In this document: positions 11,480-23,239 of the stretch, one piece after another
Layout: each line of letters begins with the position of its first letter
How positions within the stretch are numbered: the first letter of the stretch is position 1
Assembly (NCBI GenBank): GCA_963580455.1
Contig: OY756970.1
Span: 10,540,001-10,604,000, forward strand
DNA: 64,000 nt
Direction: 5' to 3'
From: Euonymus europaeus
Taxonomy: Eukaryota; Streptophyta; Magnoliopsida; Celastrales; Celastraceae
Position numbers and translations under genes: made by a program
Notes under the pieces: model-generated
Told to the model about the DNA's origin: nothing
The model's input: the letters and a program-made list of their open reading frames with translations, nothing else
Database searches by the model: none

Positions 11480-11646
11480 TTGAGCAACTTCGAATCATCA
11501 AAGTTGCTCGGTGTATACTTTTTATTGTTCTTTTATGTCAAATTTTACGAGTATATGCTTCCTGGATTATTTTGATGCCAAAACCCAAAACCCCAACTAT
11601 CAATGACAAATGTATAAAACCATTTAAAGCTATTTTATAGTGAGAG
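11480..11646 (+). repeat. Type E monomer: B with 7-bp duplication (167 bp)
   Basis: A B-like monomer lengthened by a local duplication: CCAAAAC occurs twice in tandem where ordinary B reads GCCAAAACCCCAAC. It also has AAATGTATAAAACC in place of AAATGGATAAAACC. I see the same insertion near 4,200, 5,970, 13,355, 16,405, 22,350, 26,845, 30,540, 40,655, 43,548, 45,955, 47,405, 49,178, 50,787, 51,597, 53,692, 55,462, 58,034 and 58,850. It therefore looks like a single event spread by amplification and is a good lineage tag. The 4,094-4,261 copy is 168 bp because of one extra T in its T-tract. Confidence 0.92.
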
Positions 11647-13029
11647 TTGAGCAATTCCGGACCATCAAAGTTGCTCGGTGTACACTTTTTATTGTTCCTT
11701 CAATGTAAAATTTTATGAGTATATGCTTCCTAGATTATTTCGATGCGAAAACACCATCTTTATAGGACAAATAGACAAAAACGTTAAAAGATCCTCCATA
11801 GAAAGAGTTGAGCAAGTTCGAATCATCAAAGTTGCTCGGTGTACACTTTTTATTGTTCTTTTATGTCAAATTTTACGAGTATATGTTTCCTAGGATTATT
11901 TTGATGCCAAAACCCCAACTATAAATGACAAACGGATAAAACCATTAAAAGCTACTTCATAGTGAGAATTGAGCAATTCCGGACCATCAAAGTTGCTCGG
12001 TGTACACTTTTTATTGTTCCTTCTATGTCAAATTTTACGAGTATAGGCTTCCGAGATTATTTCGATGCGAAAACACCAACTTTATAAGACAAATGGACAA
12101 AAACGTTAAAAGATCCTCCATAGAGAGAGTTGAATAACATCGAATCATCAAAGTTGCTCGGTGTACACTTTTTATTGTTCTTTTATGTCAAATTTTACGA
12201 GTATATGCATCCTGGATTATTTTGATGCCAAAACCCAACTAACAATGACAAATGGATAAAACCATTAAAAGCTACTTCATAGTGAGGGTTGAGCTATTCC
12301 GGACCATCAAAGTTGCTCGGTGAACACTTTTTATTGTTCCTTCTATGTCAAATTTTACGAGTATAAGCTTCCGAGATTATTTCGATGCGAAAACACCAAC
12401 TTTATAAGACAAATGGACAAAAACGTTAAAAGATCCTCCATAGTGAGAATTGAGCAATTCCGGACCATCAAAGTTGCTCGGTGTACACTTTTTATTGTTC
12501 TTTTATGTCAAATTTTACGAGTATATGATTCCTGGATTATTTTGATGCCAAAACCCCAACTATCAATGACAAATGGATAAAACCATTACAAACTACTTCA
12601 TAGTGAGAATTGAGCAATTCCGGACCATCAAAGTTGCTCGGTGTACACTTTTTATTGTTCCTTCTATGTCAAATTTTAAGAGTATAAGCTTCCTAGATTA
12701 TTTCGATGCGAAAACACCAACTTTTTAAGGCAAATGGACAAAAACGTTAAAAGATCATCCATAGAGAGAGTTGAGCAACTTCGAATCATCAAAGATGCTC
12801 GGTGTACACTTTTTATTGTTCTTTTATGTCAAATTTTATGAGTATATGCTTCTGGATTATTTTGATGCCAAAACCCCAACTATCAATGACAAATGGACAA
12901 AACCGTTAAAAGCTACTTCATAGTGAGAGTTGGGCAATTCCGAACCATCAAAGTTGCTCAATGTACACTTTTTATTGTTCTTCTATGTCAAATTTTACGA
13001 GTATAAGCTTCCTAGATTATTTCGATGCC

Positions 13030-16000
13030 AAAACACTAACTTTCTTATGACAAATGGACAAAATCCTTTATAGCTCCTCCATAGAGTGAGTAGAGCTACT
13101 TCGGACTATCAAAATTGCACGGTGTACACTTTTTATTGTTCTTCTATGTCAAATTTTACGAGTATAAGTTTCCTAGATTATTTCGATGCGAAAACACCAA
13201 CTTTATAAGACAAATGGAAAAAAACGTTAAAAGATCCTCCATAGAGAGAGTTGAGCAACTTCGAATCATCAAAGTTGCTCGATGTACACTTTTTATTGTT
13301 CTTTTATGTCAAATTTTACGAGTATATGCTTCCTGGATTATTTTCATGCCAAAACCCAAAACTCCAACTTTCAATGACAAATGTATAAAACCATTAAAAG
13401 CTACTTCATAGTGAGAGTTGAGCAATTCAAGACCATCAAAGTTGCTCGGTGTACACTTTTTATTGTTCCTTCTATGTCAAATTTTACGAGAATAAGCTTC
13501 CTAGATTATTTCGATGCGAAAACACCAACTTTATAGGACAAATGGACAAAAACGTTAAAAGATCCTCCATAGAGAGAGTTGAGCAACTTCGAATCATCAA
13601 AGTTGCTCGGTGTACACCTTTTATTGATTTTTTATGTCAAATTTTACGAGTATATGCTTCCTGGATTATTTTGATGCCAAAACCCCAACTATCAATGACA
13701 AATGGATAAAACTATTAAAAGCTACTTCATAGTGAGAGTTGAGTAATTCCGGACCATCAAAGTTGCTCGGTGTACACTTTTTATTGTTTCTTCTATGTCA
13801 AATTTTAGAGTATAGGCTTCCTAGATTATTTCGATGCGAAAACACCAACGTTATAAGAAAAATGGACAAAAACGTTAAAAGATCCTCCATAGAGAGAGTT
13901 GAGCAACTTCGAATCATCAAAGTTGCTCGTTGTAGACTTTTTATTGTTCTTTTATGTCAAATTTTACGAGTATATGCTTCCTGGATTATTTTGATGCCAA
14001 AACCCCAACCATCAATGACAAATGGATAAAACCATTAAAAGCTACTTCATAGTGAGAATTGAGCAATTCCGGACAATCAAAGTTGCTCGGTGTACACTTT
14101 TTATTGTTCCTGCTATGTCAAATTTTACGAGTATAGGCTTCCGAGATTATTTCGATGCGAAAACACCAAATTTATAAGAAAAATGGACAAAAAAGTTAAA
14201 AGATCCTCCATAGAGAGAGTTGAGCAACTTCGAATCATCAAAGTTGATCGGTGTACACTTTTTATTGTTCTTTTATGTCAAATTTTACGAGTATATGCTT
14301 CCTGGATTATTTTGATGCCAAAACCCCAACTATCAATGACAAATGGATAAAACTATTAAAAGCTACTTCATAGTGAGAGTTGAGTAATTCCGGACCATCA
14401 AAGTTGCTCGGTGTACACTTTTTATTGTTTCTTCTATGTCAAATTTTAGAGTATAGGCTTCCTAGATTATTTCGATGCAAAAACACCAACTTTATAAGAA
14501 AAATGGACAAAAACGTTAAAAGATCCTCCATAGAGAGTTGACCAACTTCGAATCATCAAAGTTGCTCGTTGTAGACTTTTTATTGTTCTTTTATGTCAAA
14601 TTTTACGAGTATATGCTTCCTGGATTATTTTGATGCCAAAACCCCAACTATCAATGACAAATGGATAAAACTATTAAAAGCTACTTCATAGTGAGAGTTG
14701 AGTAATTCCGGACCATCAAAGTTGCTCGGTGTACACTTTTTATTGTTTCTTCTATGTCAAATTTTAGAGTATAGGCTTCCTAGATTATTTCGATGCGAAA
14801 ACACCAACTTTATAAGAAAAATGGACAAAAACGTTAAAAGATCCTCCATAGAGAGAGTTGAGCAACTTCGAATCATCAAAGTTGCTCGTTGTAGACTTTT
14901 TATTGTTCTTTTATGTCAAATTTTACGAGTATATGCTTCCTGGATTATTTTGATGCCAAAACCCCAACCATCAATGACAAATGGATAAAACCATTAAAAG
15001 CTACTTCATAGTGAGAATTGAGCAATTCCGGACAATCAAAGTTGCTCGGTGTACACTTTTTATTGTTCCTGCTATGTCAAATTTTACGAGTATAGGCTTC
15101 CGAGATTATTTCGATGCGAAAACACCAACTTTATAAGAAAAATGGACAAAAAAGTTAAAAGATCCTCCATAGAGAGAGTTGAGCAACTTCGAATCATCAA
15201 AGTTGATCGGTGTACACTTTTTATTGTTCTTTTATGTCAAATTTTACGAGTATATGCTTCCTGGATTATTTTGATGCCAAAACCCCAACTATCAATGACA
15301 AATGGATAAAACTATTAAAAGCTACTTCATAGTGAGAGTTGAGTAATTCCGGACCATCAAAGTTGCTCGGTGTACACTTTTTATTGTTTCTTCTACGTCA
15401 AATTTTAGAGTATAGGCTTCCTAGATTATTTCGATGCAAAAACACCAACTTTATAAGAAAAATGGACAAAAACTTTAAAAGATCCTCCATAGAGAGAGTT
15501 GACCAACTTCGAATCATCAAAGTTGCTCGTTGTAGACTTTTTATTGTTCTTTTATGTCAAATTTTACGAGTATATGCTTCCTGGATTATTTTGATGCCAA
15601 AACCCTAACCATCAATGACAAATGGATAAAACCATTAAAAGCTACTTCATAGTGAGAATTGAGCAATTCCGGACTACCAAAGTTGCTCGGTGTACACTTT
15701 TTATTGTTCCTGCTATGTCAAATTTTACGAGTATAGGCTTCCGAGATTATTTCGATGCGAAAACACCAACTTTATAGGACAAATGGACAAAAACGTTAAA
15801 AGATCCTCCATAGAGAGAGTTGAGCAACTTCGAATCATCAAAGTTGATCGGTGTACACTTTTTATTGTTCTTTTATGTCAAATTTTACGAGTATATGCTT
15901 CCTGGATTATTTTGATGCCAAAACGCCAACTATCAATGACAAATGGATAAAACCATTAAAAGCTACTTCATAGTGAGGGTTGAGCAATTCCGGACTATCA

Positions 16001-16080
16001 AAGTTGCTCGGTGTACACTTTTTATTGTTTCTTCTATGTCAAATTTTACGAGTATAAGCTTCCTAGATTATTTCGATGCG
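13030..16080 (+). repeat. 3,051-bp (19-mer) HOR, copy 1
   Basis: A 19-monomer block followed directly by a nearly identical copy. The start is placed at the AAAACAC of the C monomer (GATGCC-AAAACAC-TAAC), because the copy junction lies in that motif. Inside are the D/E pair with the 7-bp tag, and repeated A'-B and A-B dimers with a 4-mer sub-period (14,698 to 15,339 is 641 bp). It carries a 2-bp deletion near 14,533 (CATAGAGAGTTG for CATAGAGAGAGTTG), which explains why the offset to copy 2 rises from 3,051 to 3,053. Confidence 0.92.
13739..13898 (+). repeat. Type A' monomer: A with 1-bp deletion (160 bp)
   Basis: An A-like monomer starting TTGAGTAATTCCGG. It has TTTTAGAGTATAGG where A reads TTTTACGAGTATAGG (one C lost), GTTTCTTCTATG, and often TTATAAGAAAAATGG. 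The following B commonly has CTCGTTGTAGACTTT, which destroys the GTGTACAC palindrome. Related dimers occur around 6,994, 8,276, 14,380, 14,698, 15,339, 16,790, 17,431, 17,751, 18,392, 22,740, 37,500, 38,141, 41,035, 41,355, 43,927 and 46,339. Confidence 0.9.
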
Positions 16081-16110
16081 AAAACACTAACTTTCTTATG
16101 ACAAATGGAC
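16060..16110 (+). other. Unequal-exchange junction inside a chimeric monomer
   Basis: The left part reads TTTCGATGCG as in the A-like monomer at 19,120-19,133. The right part reads TAACTTTCTTATGAC as in the C monomer at 13,037. Both parents share AAAACAC, which lies at 16,081-16,087. The exchange thus fell within a 7-bp identity between aligned positions of two different monomer classes and created the 3,051-bp period. Confidence 0.85.
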
Positions 16111-19100
16111 AAAATCCTTTATAGCTCCTCCATAGAGTGAGTAGAGCTACTTCGGACTATCAAAATTGCACGGTGTACAATTTTTATTGTTCTTCTATGT
16201 CAAATTTTACGAGTATAAGTTTCCTAGATTATTTCGATGCGAAAACACCAACTTTATAAGACAAATGGAAAAAAACGTTAAAAGATCCTCCATAGAGAGA
16301 GTTGAGCAACTTCGAATCATCAAAGTTGCTCGATGTACACTTTTTATTGTTCTTTTATGTCAAATTTTACGAGTATATGCTTCCTGGATTATTTTCATGC
16401 CAAAACCCAAAACTCCAACTTTCAATGACAAATGTATAAAACCATTAAAAGCTACTTCATAGTGAGAGTTGAGCAATTCAAGACCATCAAAGTTGCTCGG
16501 TGTACACTTTTTATTGTTCCTTCTATGTCAAATTTTACGAGAATAAGCTTCCTAGATTATTTCGATGCGAAAACACCAACTTTATAGGACAAATGGACAA
16601 AAACGTTAAAAGATCCTCCATAGAGAGAGTTGAGCAACTTCGAATCATCAAAGTTGCTCGGTGTACACCTTTTATTGATTTTTTATGTCAAATTTTACGA
16701 GTATATGCTTCCTGGATTATTTTGATGCCAAAACCCCAACTATCAATGACAAATGGATAAAACTATTAAAAGCTACTTCATAGTGAGAGTTGAGTAATTC
16801 CGGACCATCAAAGTTGCTCGGTGTACACTTTTTATTGTTTCTTCTATGTCAAATTTTAGAGTATAGGCTTCCTAGATTATTTCGATGCGAAAACACCAAC
16901 GTTATAAGAAAAATGGACAAAAACGTTAAAAGATCCTCCATAGAGAGAGTTGAGCAACTTCGAATCATCAAAGTTGCTCGTTGTAGACTTTTTATTGTTC
17001 TTTTATGTCAAATTTTACGAGTATATGCTTCCTGGATTATTTTGATGCCAAAACCCCAACCATCAATGACAAATGGATAAAACCATTAAAAGCTACTTCA
17101 TAGTGAGAATTGAGCAATTCCGGACAATCAAAGTTGCTCGGTGTACACTTTTTATTGTTCCTGCTATGTCAAATTTTACGAGTATAGGCTTCCGATATTA
17201 TTTCGATGCGAAAACACCAAATTTATAAGAAAAATGGACAAAAAAGTTAAAAGATCCTCCATAGAGAGAGTTGAGCAACTTCGAATCATCAAAGTTGATC
17301 GGTGTACACTTTTTATTGTTCTTTTATGTCAAATTTTACGAGTATATGCTTCCTGGATTATTTTGATGCCAAAACCCCAACTATCAATGACAAATGGATA
17401 AAACTATTAAAAGCTACTTCATAGTGAGAGTTGAGTAATTCCGGACCATCAAAGTTGCTCGGTGTACACTTTTTATTGTTTCTTCTATGTCAAATTTTAG
17501 AGTATAGGCTTCCTAGATTATTTCGATGCAAAAACACCAACTTTATAAGAAAAATGGACAAAAACGTTAAAAGATCCTCCATAGAGAGAGTTGACCAACT
17601 TCGAATCATCAAAGTTGCTCGTTGTAGACTTTTTATTGTTCTTTTATGTCAAATTTTACGAGTATATGCTTCCTGGATTATTTTGATGCCAAAACCCCAA
17701 CTATCAATGACAAATGGATAAAACTATTAAAAGCTACTTCATAGTGAGAGTTGAGTAATTCCGGACCATCAAAGTTGCTCGGTGTACACTTTTTATTGTT
17801 TCTTCTATGTCAAATTTTAGAGTATAGGCTTCCTAGATTATTTCGATGCGAAAACACCAACTTTATAAGAAAAATGGACAAAAACGTTAAAAGATCCTCC
17901 ATAGAGAGAGTTGAGCAACTTCGAATCATCAAAGTTGCTCGTTGTAGACTTTTTATTGTTCTTTTATGTCAAATTTTACGAGTATATGCTTCCTGGATTA
18001 TTTTGATGCCAAAACCCCAACCATCAATGACAAATGGATAAAACCATTAAAAGCTACTTCATAGTGAGAATTGAGCAATTCCGGACAATCAAAGTTGCTC
18101 GGTGTACACTTTTTATTGTTCCTGCTATGTCAAATTTTACGAGTATAGGCTTCCGAGATTATTTCGATGCGAAAACACCAACTTTATAAGAAAAATGGAC
18201 AAAAAAGTTAAAAGATCCTCCATAGAGAGAGTTGAGCAACTTCGAATCATCAAAGTTGATCGGTGTACACTTTTTATTGTTCTTTTATGTCAAATTTTAC
18301 GAGTATATGCTTCCTGGATTATTTTGATGCCAAAACCCCAACTATCAATGACAAATGGATAAAACTATTAAAAGCTACTTCATAGTGAGAGTTGAGTAAT
18401 TCCGGACCATCAAAGTTGCTCGGTGTACACTTTTTATTGTTTCTTCTACGTCAAATTTTAGAGTATAGGCTTCCTAGATTATTTCGATGCAAAAACACCA
18501 ACTTTATAAGAAAAATGGACAAAAACGTTAAAAGATCCTCCATAGAGAGAGTTGACCAACTTCGAATCATCAAAGTTGCTCGTTGTAGACTTTTTATTGT
18601 TCTTTTATGTCAAATTTTACGAGTATATGCTTCCTGGATTATTTTGATGCCAAAACCCTAACCATCAATGACAAATGGATAAAACCATTAAAAGCTACTT
18701 CATAGTGAGAATTGAGCAATTCCGGACTACCAAAGTTGCTCGGTGTACACTTTTTATTGTTCCTGCTATGTCAAATTTTACGAGTATAGGCTTCCGAGAT
18801 TATTTCGATGCGAAAACACCAACTTTATAGGACAAATGGACAAAAACGTTAAAAGATCCTCCATAGAGAGAGTTGAGCAACTTCGAATCATCAAAGTTGA
18901 TCGGTGTACACTTTTTATTGTTCTTTTATGTCAAATTTTACGAGTATATGCTTCCTGGATTATTTTGATGCCAAAACGCCAACTATCAATGACAAATGGA
19001 TAAAACCATTAAAAGCTACTTCATAGTGAGGGTTGAGCAATTCCGGACTATCAAAGTTGCTCGGTGTACACTTTTTATTGTTTCTTCTATGTCAAATTTT

Positions 19101-19133
19101 ACGAGTATAAGCTTCCTAGATTATTTCGATGCG
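16081..19133 (+). repeat. 3,053-bp (19-mer) HOR, copy 2
   Basis: Tandem duplicate of 13,030-16,080. In the parts compared I saw only a handful of differences: TGTACAATTTT near 16,177 where copy 1 has TGTACACTTTT, CCGATATT near 17,192 against CCGAGATT, AAACGTT near 18,523 against AAACTTT near 15,471, and the 2-bp indel. This is the most alike long pair in the window, hence probably the youngest duplication, or else an assembly duplication. After the copy ends, the sequence returns to the normal continuation of the A-like monomer (ACACCAACTTTATATGAC). Confidence 0.92.
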
Positions 19134-20330
19134 AAAACACCAACTTTATATGACAAATGGACAAAAACGTTAAAAGATCCTCCATAGAGAGAGTTAAGAA
19201 ACTTCGAATCATCAAAGTTGCTCGGTGTACACTTTTTATTGTTCTTTTATGTCAAATTCTACGAGTATAGGCTTCCTGGATTATTTTGATGCCAAAACCC
19301 CAACTATCAATGACAAATGGACAAAACCGTTAAAAGCTACTTCATAGTTAGAGTTGAGCAATTCCGGATCATCAAAGTTGCTCAATGTACACTTTTTATT
19401 GTTCTTCTATGTCAAATTTTACGAGTATAAGCTTCCTAGATTATTTTGATGCCAAAACCCCAACTTTCTAATGACAAATGGACAAAACCGTTTATAGCTC
19501 CTCCATAGAGTGAGTTGAGCAACTTCGGACTATCAAAGTTGCTCAGTGTACACTTTTTATTGTTCTTCTATGTCAAATTTTACGAGTGTAAGTTTCCTAG
19601 ATTATTTTGATGCCAAAACACCAACTTTATAAGACAAATGGACAAAAACGTTAAAAGATCCTCCATAGAGAGAGTTGAGCAACATCGAATCATCAAAGTT
19701 GCTCGGTGTACACTTTTTATTGTTCTTTTCTGTCAAATTTTACGAGTATATGTATCCTGGATTATTTTGATGCCAAAACCCCAACTAACAATGACAAATG
19801 GATAAAACCATTAAAAGCTACTTCATAGTGAGGGTTGAGCAATTCCGGACCATCAAAGTTGCTCGGTGTACACTTTTTATTGTTCCTTCTATGTCAAATT
19901 TTACGAGTATAAGCTTCTGAGATTATTTCGATGCGAAAACACCAACTTTATAAGACAAATGGACAAAAACGTTAAAAGATCCTCCATAGTGAGAATTGAG
20001 CAATTCCGGACCATCAAAGTTGCTCGGTGTACACTTTTTATTGTTCTTTTATGTCAAATTTTACGAGTATATGATTCCTGGATTATTTTGATGCCAAAAC
20101 CCCAACTATCAATGACAAATGGATAAAACCAATACAAGCTACTTCATAGTGAGAATTGAGCAATTCCGGACCATCAAAGTTGCTCGGTGTACACTTTTTA
20201 TTGTTCCTTCTATGTCAAATTTTACGAGTATAGGCTTCCGAGATTATTTCGATGCGAAAACACCAACTTTATAAGACAAATGGACAAAAACGTTAAAAGA
20301 TCCTCCATAGAGAGAGTTGAGCAACTTCGA
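18900..20330 (+). repeat. Segment repeated at +4,338 bp (27 monomers)
   Basis: Matches about 23,240-24,670 at a constant offset of 4,338 bp, checked at the F monomer starts (19,194 and 23,532) and at the A monomers read at 20,187 and 24,525. The order is A-like monomer with TTATATGAC or TTATACGAC, then F, C, D, B, A, B, A. The match ends at about 20,330, where this copy has GTTGATCGG and the other has AAATTGCTCGG. This region is the oldest readable form of the 3.7-4.3 kb superunit that continues to 33.5 kb. Confidence 0.8.
19194..19353 (+). repeat. Type F monomer: B variant with lost dyad (160 bp)
   Basis: A B-like monomer that starts TTAAGAAACTTCGAATC where B has TTGAGCAACTTCGAATC, so the left arm of the 9-bp inverted repeat is broken. 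It also reads CAAATTCTACGAG. It always follows an A-like monomer with ACTTTATATGAC or a close variant. I place other copies at about 7,797, 9,077, 20,638, 23,532, 25,297, 27,708, 29,152, 31,403, 32,847, 38,941 and 41,835. Several successive copies are 1,444 bp apart (9 monomers). Confidence 0.88.
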
Positions 20331-20639
20331 ATCATCAAAGTTGATCGGTGTACACTTTTTATTGTTTTTTTATGTCAAATTTTACAAGTATATGCTTCCT
20401 GGATTATTTTGATTCCAAAACCCCAACTATCAATGACAAATGGATAAAACCATTAAAAGCTACTTCATAGTGAGGGTTGGGCAATTCCGGACTATCAAAG
20501 TTGCTCGTTGTACACTTTTTATTGTTTCTTCTATGTCAAATTTTACGAGTATAAGCTTCCTAGATTATTTCGATGCGAAAACACCAACTTTATATGACAA
20601 ATGGACAAAAACGTTAAAAGATCCTCCATAGAGAGAGTT

Positions 20640-22780
20640 AAGAAACTTCGAATCATCAAAGTTGCTCGGTGTACACTATTTATTGTTCTTTTATGTCAAA
20701 TTCTACGAGTATATGCTTCCTGGATTATTTTGATGCCAAAACCCAAACTATCAATGACAAATGGACAAAACCGTTAAAAGCTACTTCATAGTGAGAGTTG
20801 AGCAATTCCGGATCATCAAAGTTGCTCAATGTACACTTTTTATTGTTCTTCTATGTCAAATTTTACGAGTATAAGCTTCCTAGAATATTTCGATGCCAAA
20901 ACCCCAACTTTCTTATGACAAATGGACAAAACCGTTTATAGCTCCTCCATAGAGTGAGTTGAGCAACTTCGGACTATCAAAGTTGCTCGGTGTACACTTT
21001 TTATTGTTCTTCTATGTCAAATTTTACGAGTGTAAGTTTCCTAGATTATTTTGATGCGAAAACACCAACTTTATAAGACAAATGGACAAAAACGTTAAAA
21101 GATCCTCCATAGAGAGAGTTGAGCAACATCGAATCATCAAAATTGCTCGGTGTACACTTTTTATTGTTCTTTTATGTCAAATTTTACGAGTATATGCATC
21201 CTGGATTATTTTGATGCCAAAACCCCAACTAACAATGACAAATGGATAAAACCACTAAAAGCTACTTCATAGTGAGGGTTGAGCAATTACGGACCATCAA
21301 AGTTGCTCGGTGTACACTTTTTATTGTTCCTTCTATGTCAAATTTTACGAGTATAAGCTTCCGAGATTATTTCGATGCGAAAACACCAACTTTATAAGAC
21401 AAATGGACAAAAACGTTAAAAGATCCACCATAGTGAGAATTGAGCAATTCCGGACCATCTAAGTTGCTCGTTGTACACTTTTTATTGTTCTTTTATGTCA
21501 AATTTTACAAGTATATGATTCCTGGATTATTTTGATGCCAAAACCCCAACTATCAATGACAAATGGATAAAACCATTACAAGCTACTTCATAGTGAGAAT
21601 TGAGCAATTCATGACCATCAAAGTTGCTCGGTGTAGACTTTTTATTGTTCCTTCTATGTCAAATTTTAAGAGTATAAGCTTCCTAGATTATTTCGATGCG
21701 AAAACACCAACTTTTTAAGGCAAATGGACAAAAACGTTAAAAGATCATCCATAGAGAGAGTTGAGCAACTTCGAATCATCAAAGATGCTCGGTGTACACT
21801 TTTTATTGTTCTTTTATGTCAAATTTTACGAGTATATGCTTCCTGGATTATTTTGATGCCAAAACCCCAACTATCAATGACAAATGGACAAAACCGTTAA
21901 AAGCTACTTCATAGTGAGAGTTGAGCAATTTCGGACCATCAAAGTTGCTCAATGTACACTTTTTATTGTTCTTCTATGTCAAATTTTACGAGTATAAGCT
22001 TCCTAGAATATTTCGATGCCAAAACACTAACTTTCTTATGACAAATGGACAAAATCCTTTATAGCTCCTCCATGGAGTGAGTTGAGCAACTTCGGACTAT
22101 CAAAGTTGCTCGGTGTACACTTTTTATTATTCTTCTATGTCAAATTTTACGAGTATAAGTTTCCTAGATTATTTCGATGCGAAAACACCAACTTTATAAG
22201 ACAAATGGAAAAAAACGTTAAAAGATCCTCCATAGAGAGAGTTGAGCAACTTTGAATCATCAAAGTTGCTCGATGTACACTTTTTATTGTTCTTTTATGT
22301 CAAATTTTACGAGTATATGCTTCCTGGATTATTTTGATGCCAAAACCCAAAACTCCAACTATCAATGACAAATGTATAAAACCATTAAAAGCTACTTCAT
22401 AGTGAGAGTTGAGCAATTCAAGACCATCAAAGTTGCTCGGTGTACACTTTTTATTGTTCCTTCTATGTCAAATTTTACGAGAATAAGCTTCCTAGATTAT
22501 TTCGATGCGAAAACACCAACTTTATAGGACAAATGGACAAAAACGTTAATAGATCCTCCATAGAGAGAGTTGAGCAACTTCGAATCATCAAAGTTGCTCG
22601 GTGTACACTTTTTATTGATTTTTTATGTCAAATTTTACGAGTATATGCTTCCTGGATTATTTTGATGGCAAAACCCCAACTATCAATGACAAATGGATAA
22701 AACTATTAAAAGCTACTTCATAGTGAGAGTGGAGTAATTCCGGACCATCAAAGTTGCTCTGTGTACACTTTTTATTGTTT
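20640..22780 (+). repeat. Segments repeated at +4,659 and +4,499 bp
   Basis: The F monomer starting at 20,638 matches 25,297 (offset 4,659 = 29 monomers) for about 110 bp. From about 21,040 to 22,780 the match is to 25,540-27,280 at 4,499 bp (28 monomers). The C monomer at about 20,800-20,950 has no partner there, which accounts for the one-monomer change in offset. The segment holds D, B with ACATCGAATC, A, the A variant with TTTTAAGAGTATAAGC and ACTTTTTAAGGC, C, D and E monomers. Confidence 0.78.
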
Positions 22781-23239
22781 CTTCTATGTCAAATTTTAGA
22801 GTATAGGCTTCCTAGATTATTTCGATGCAAAAACACCAACTTTATAAGAAAAATGGACAAAAACGTTAAAAGATCCTCCATAGAGAGAGTTGAGCAACTT
22901 CGAATCATCAAAGTTGCTCGTTGTAGACTTTTTATTGTTCTTTTATGTCAAATTTTACGAGTATATGCTTCCTGGATTATTTTGATGCCAAAACCCCAAC
23001 CATCAATGACAAATGGATAAAACCATTAAAAGCTACTTCATAGTGAGAATTGAGCAATTCCAGACCATCAAAGTTGCTCGGTGTACACTTTTTATTGTTC
23101 CTGCTATGTCAAATTTTACAAGTATAGGCTTCCGAGATTATTTCGATGCGAAAACACCAACTTTATAAGACAAATGGACAAAAACGTTAAAAGATCCTCC
23201 ATAGAGAGAGTTGAGCAACTTCGAATCATCAAAGTTGAT

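Larger units (their letters stand above)
9525..14670 (+). repeat. Long segmental duplication, copy 2
   Basis: Second copy of the 2,300-7,300 segment, containing the same ordered series of A, B, C, D and E variants. It keeps the full B-type monomer at about 10,360-10,520 that copy 1 has lost. That monomer has unusual variants (TTTTGTGTC, TTTCGGGATTATTTTGAAGCC, CAACGACAAAAGGAC). A close relative of it sits at about 1,540-1,690, which suggests it is ancestral rather than newly inserted. The end of this copy overlaps the start of the 3,051-bp tandem pair. Confidence 0.82.
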
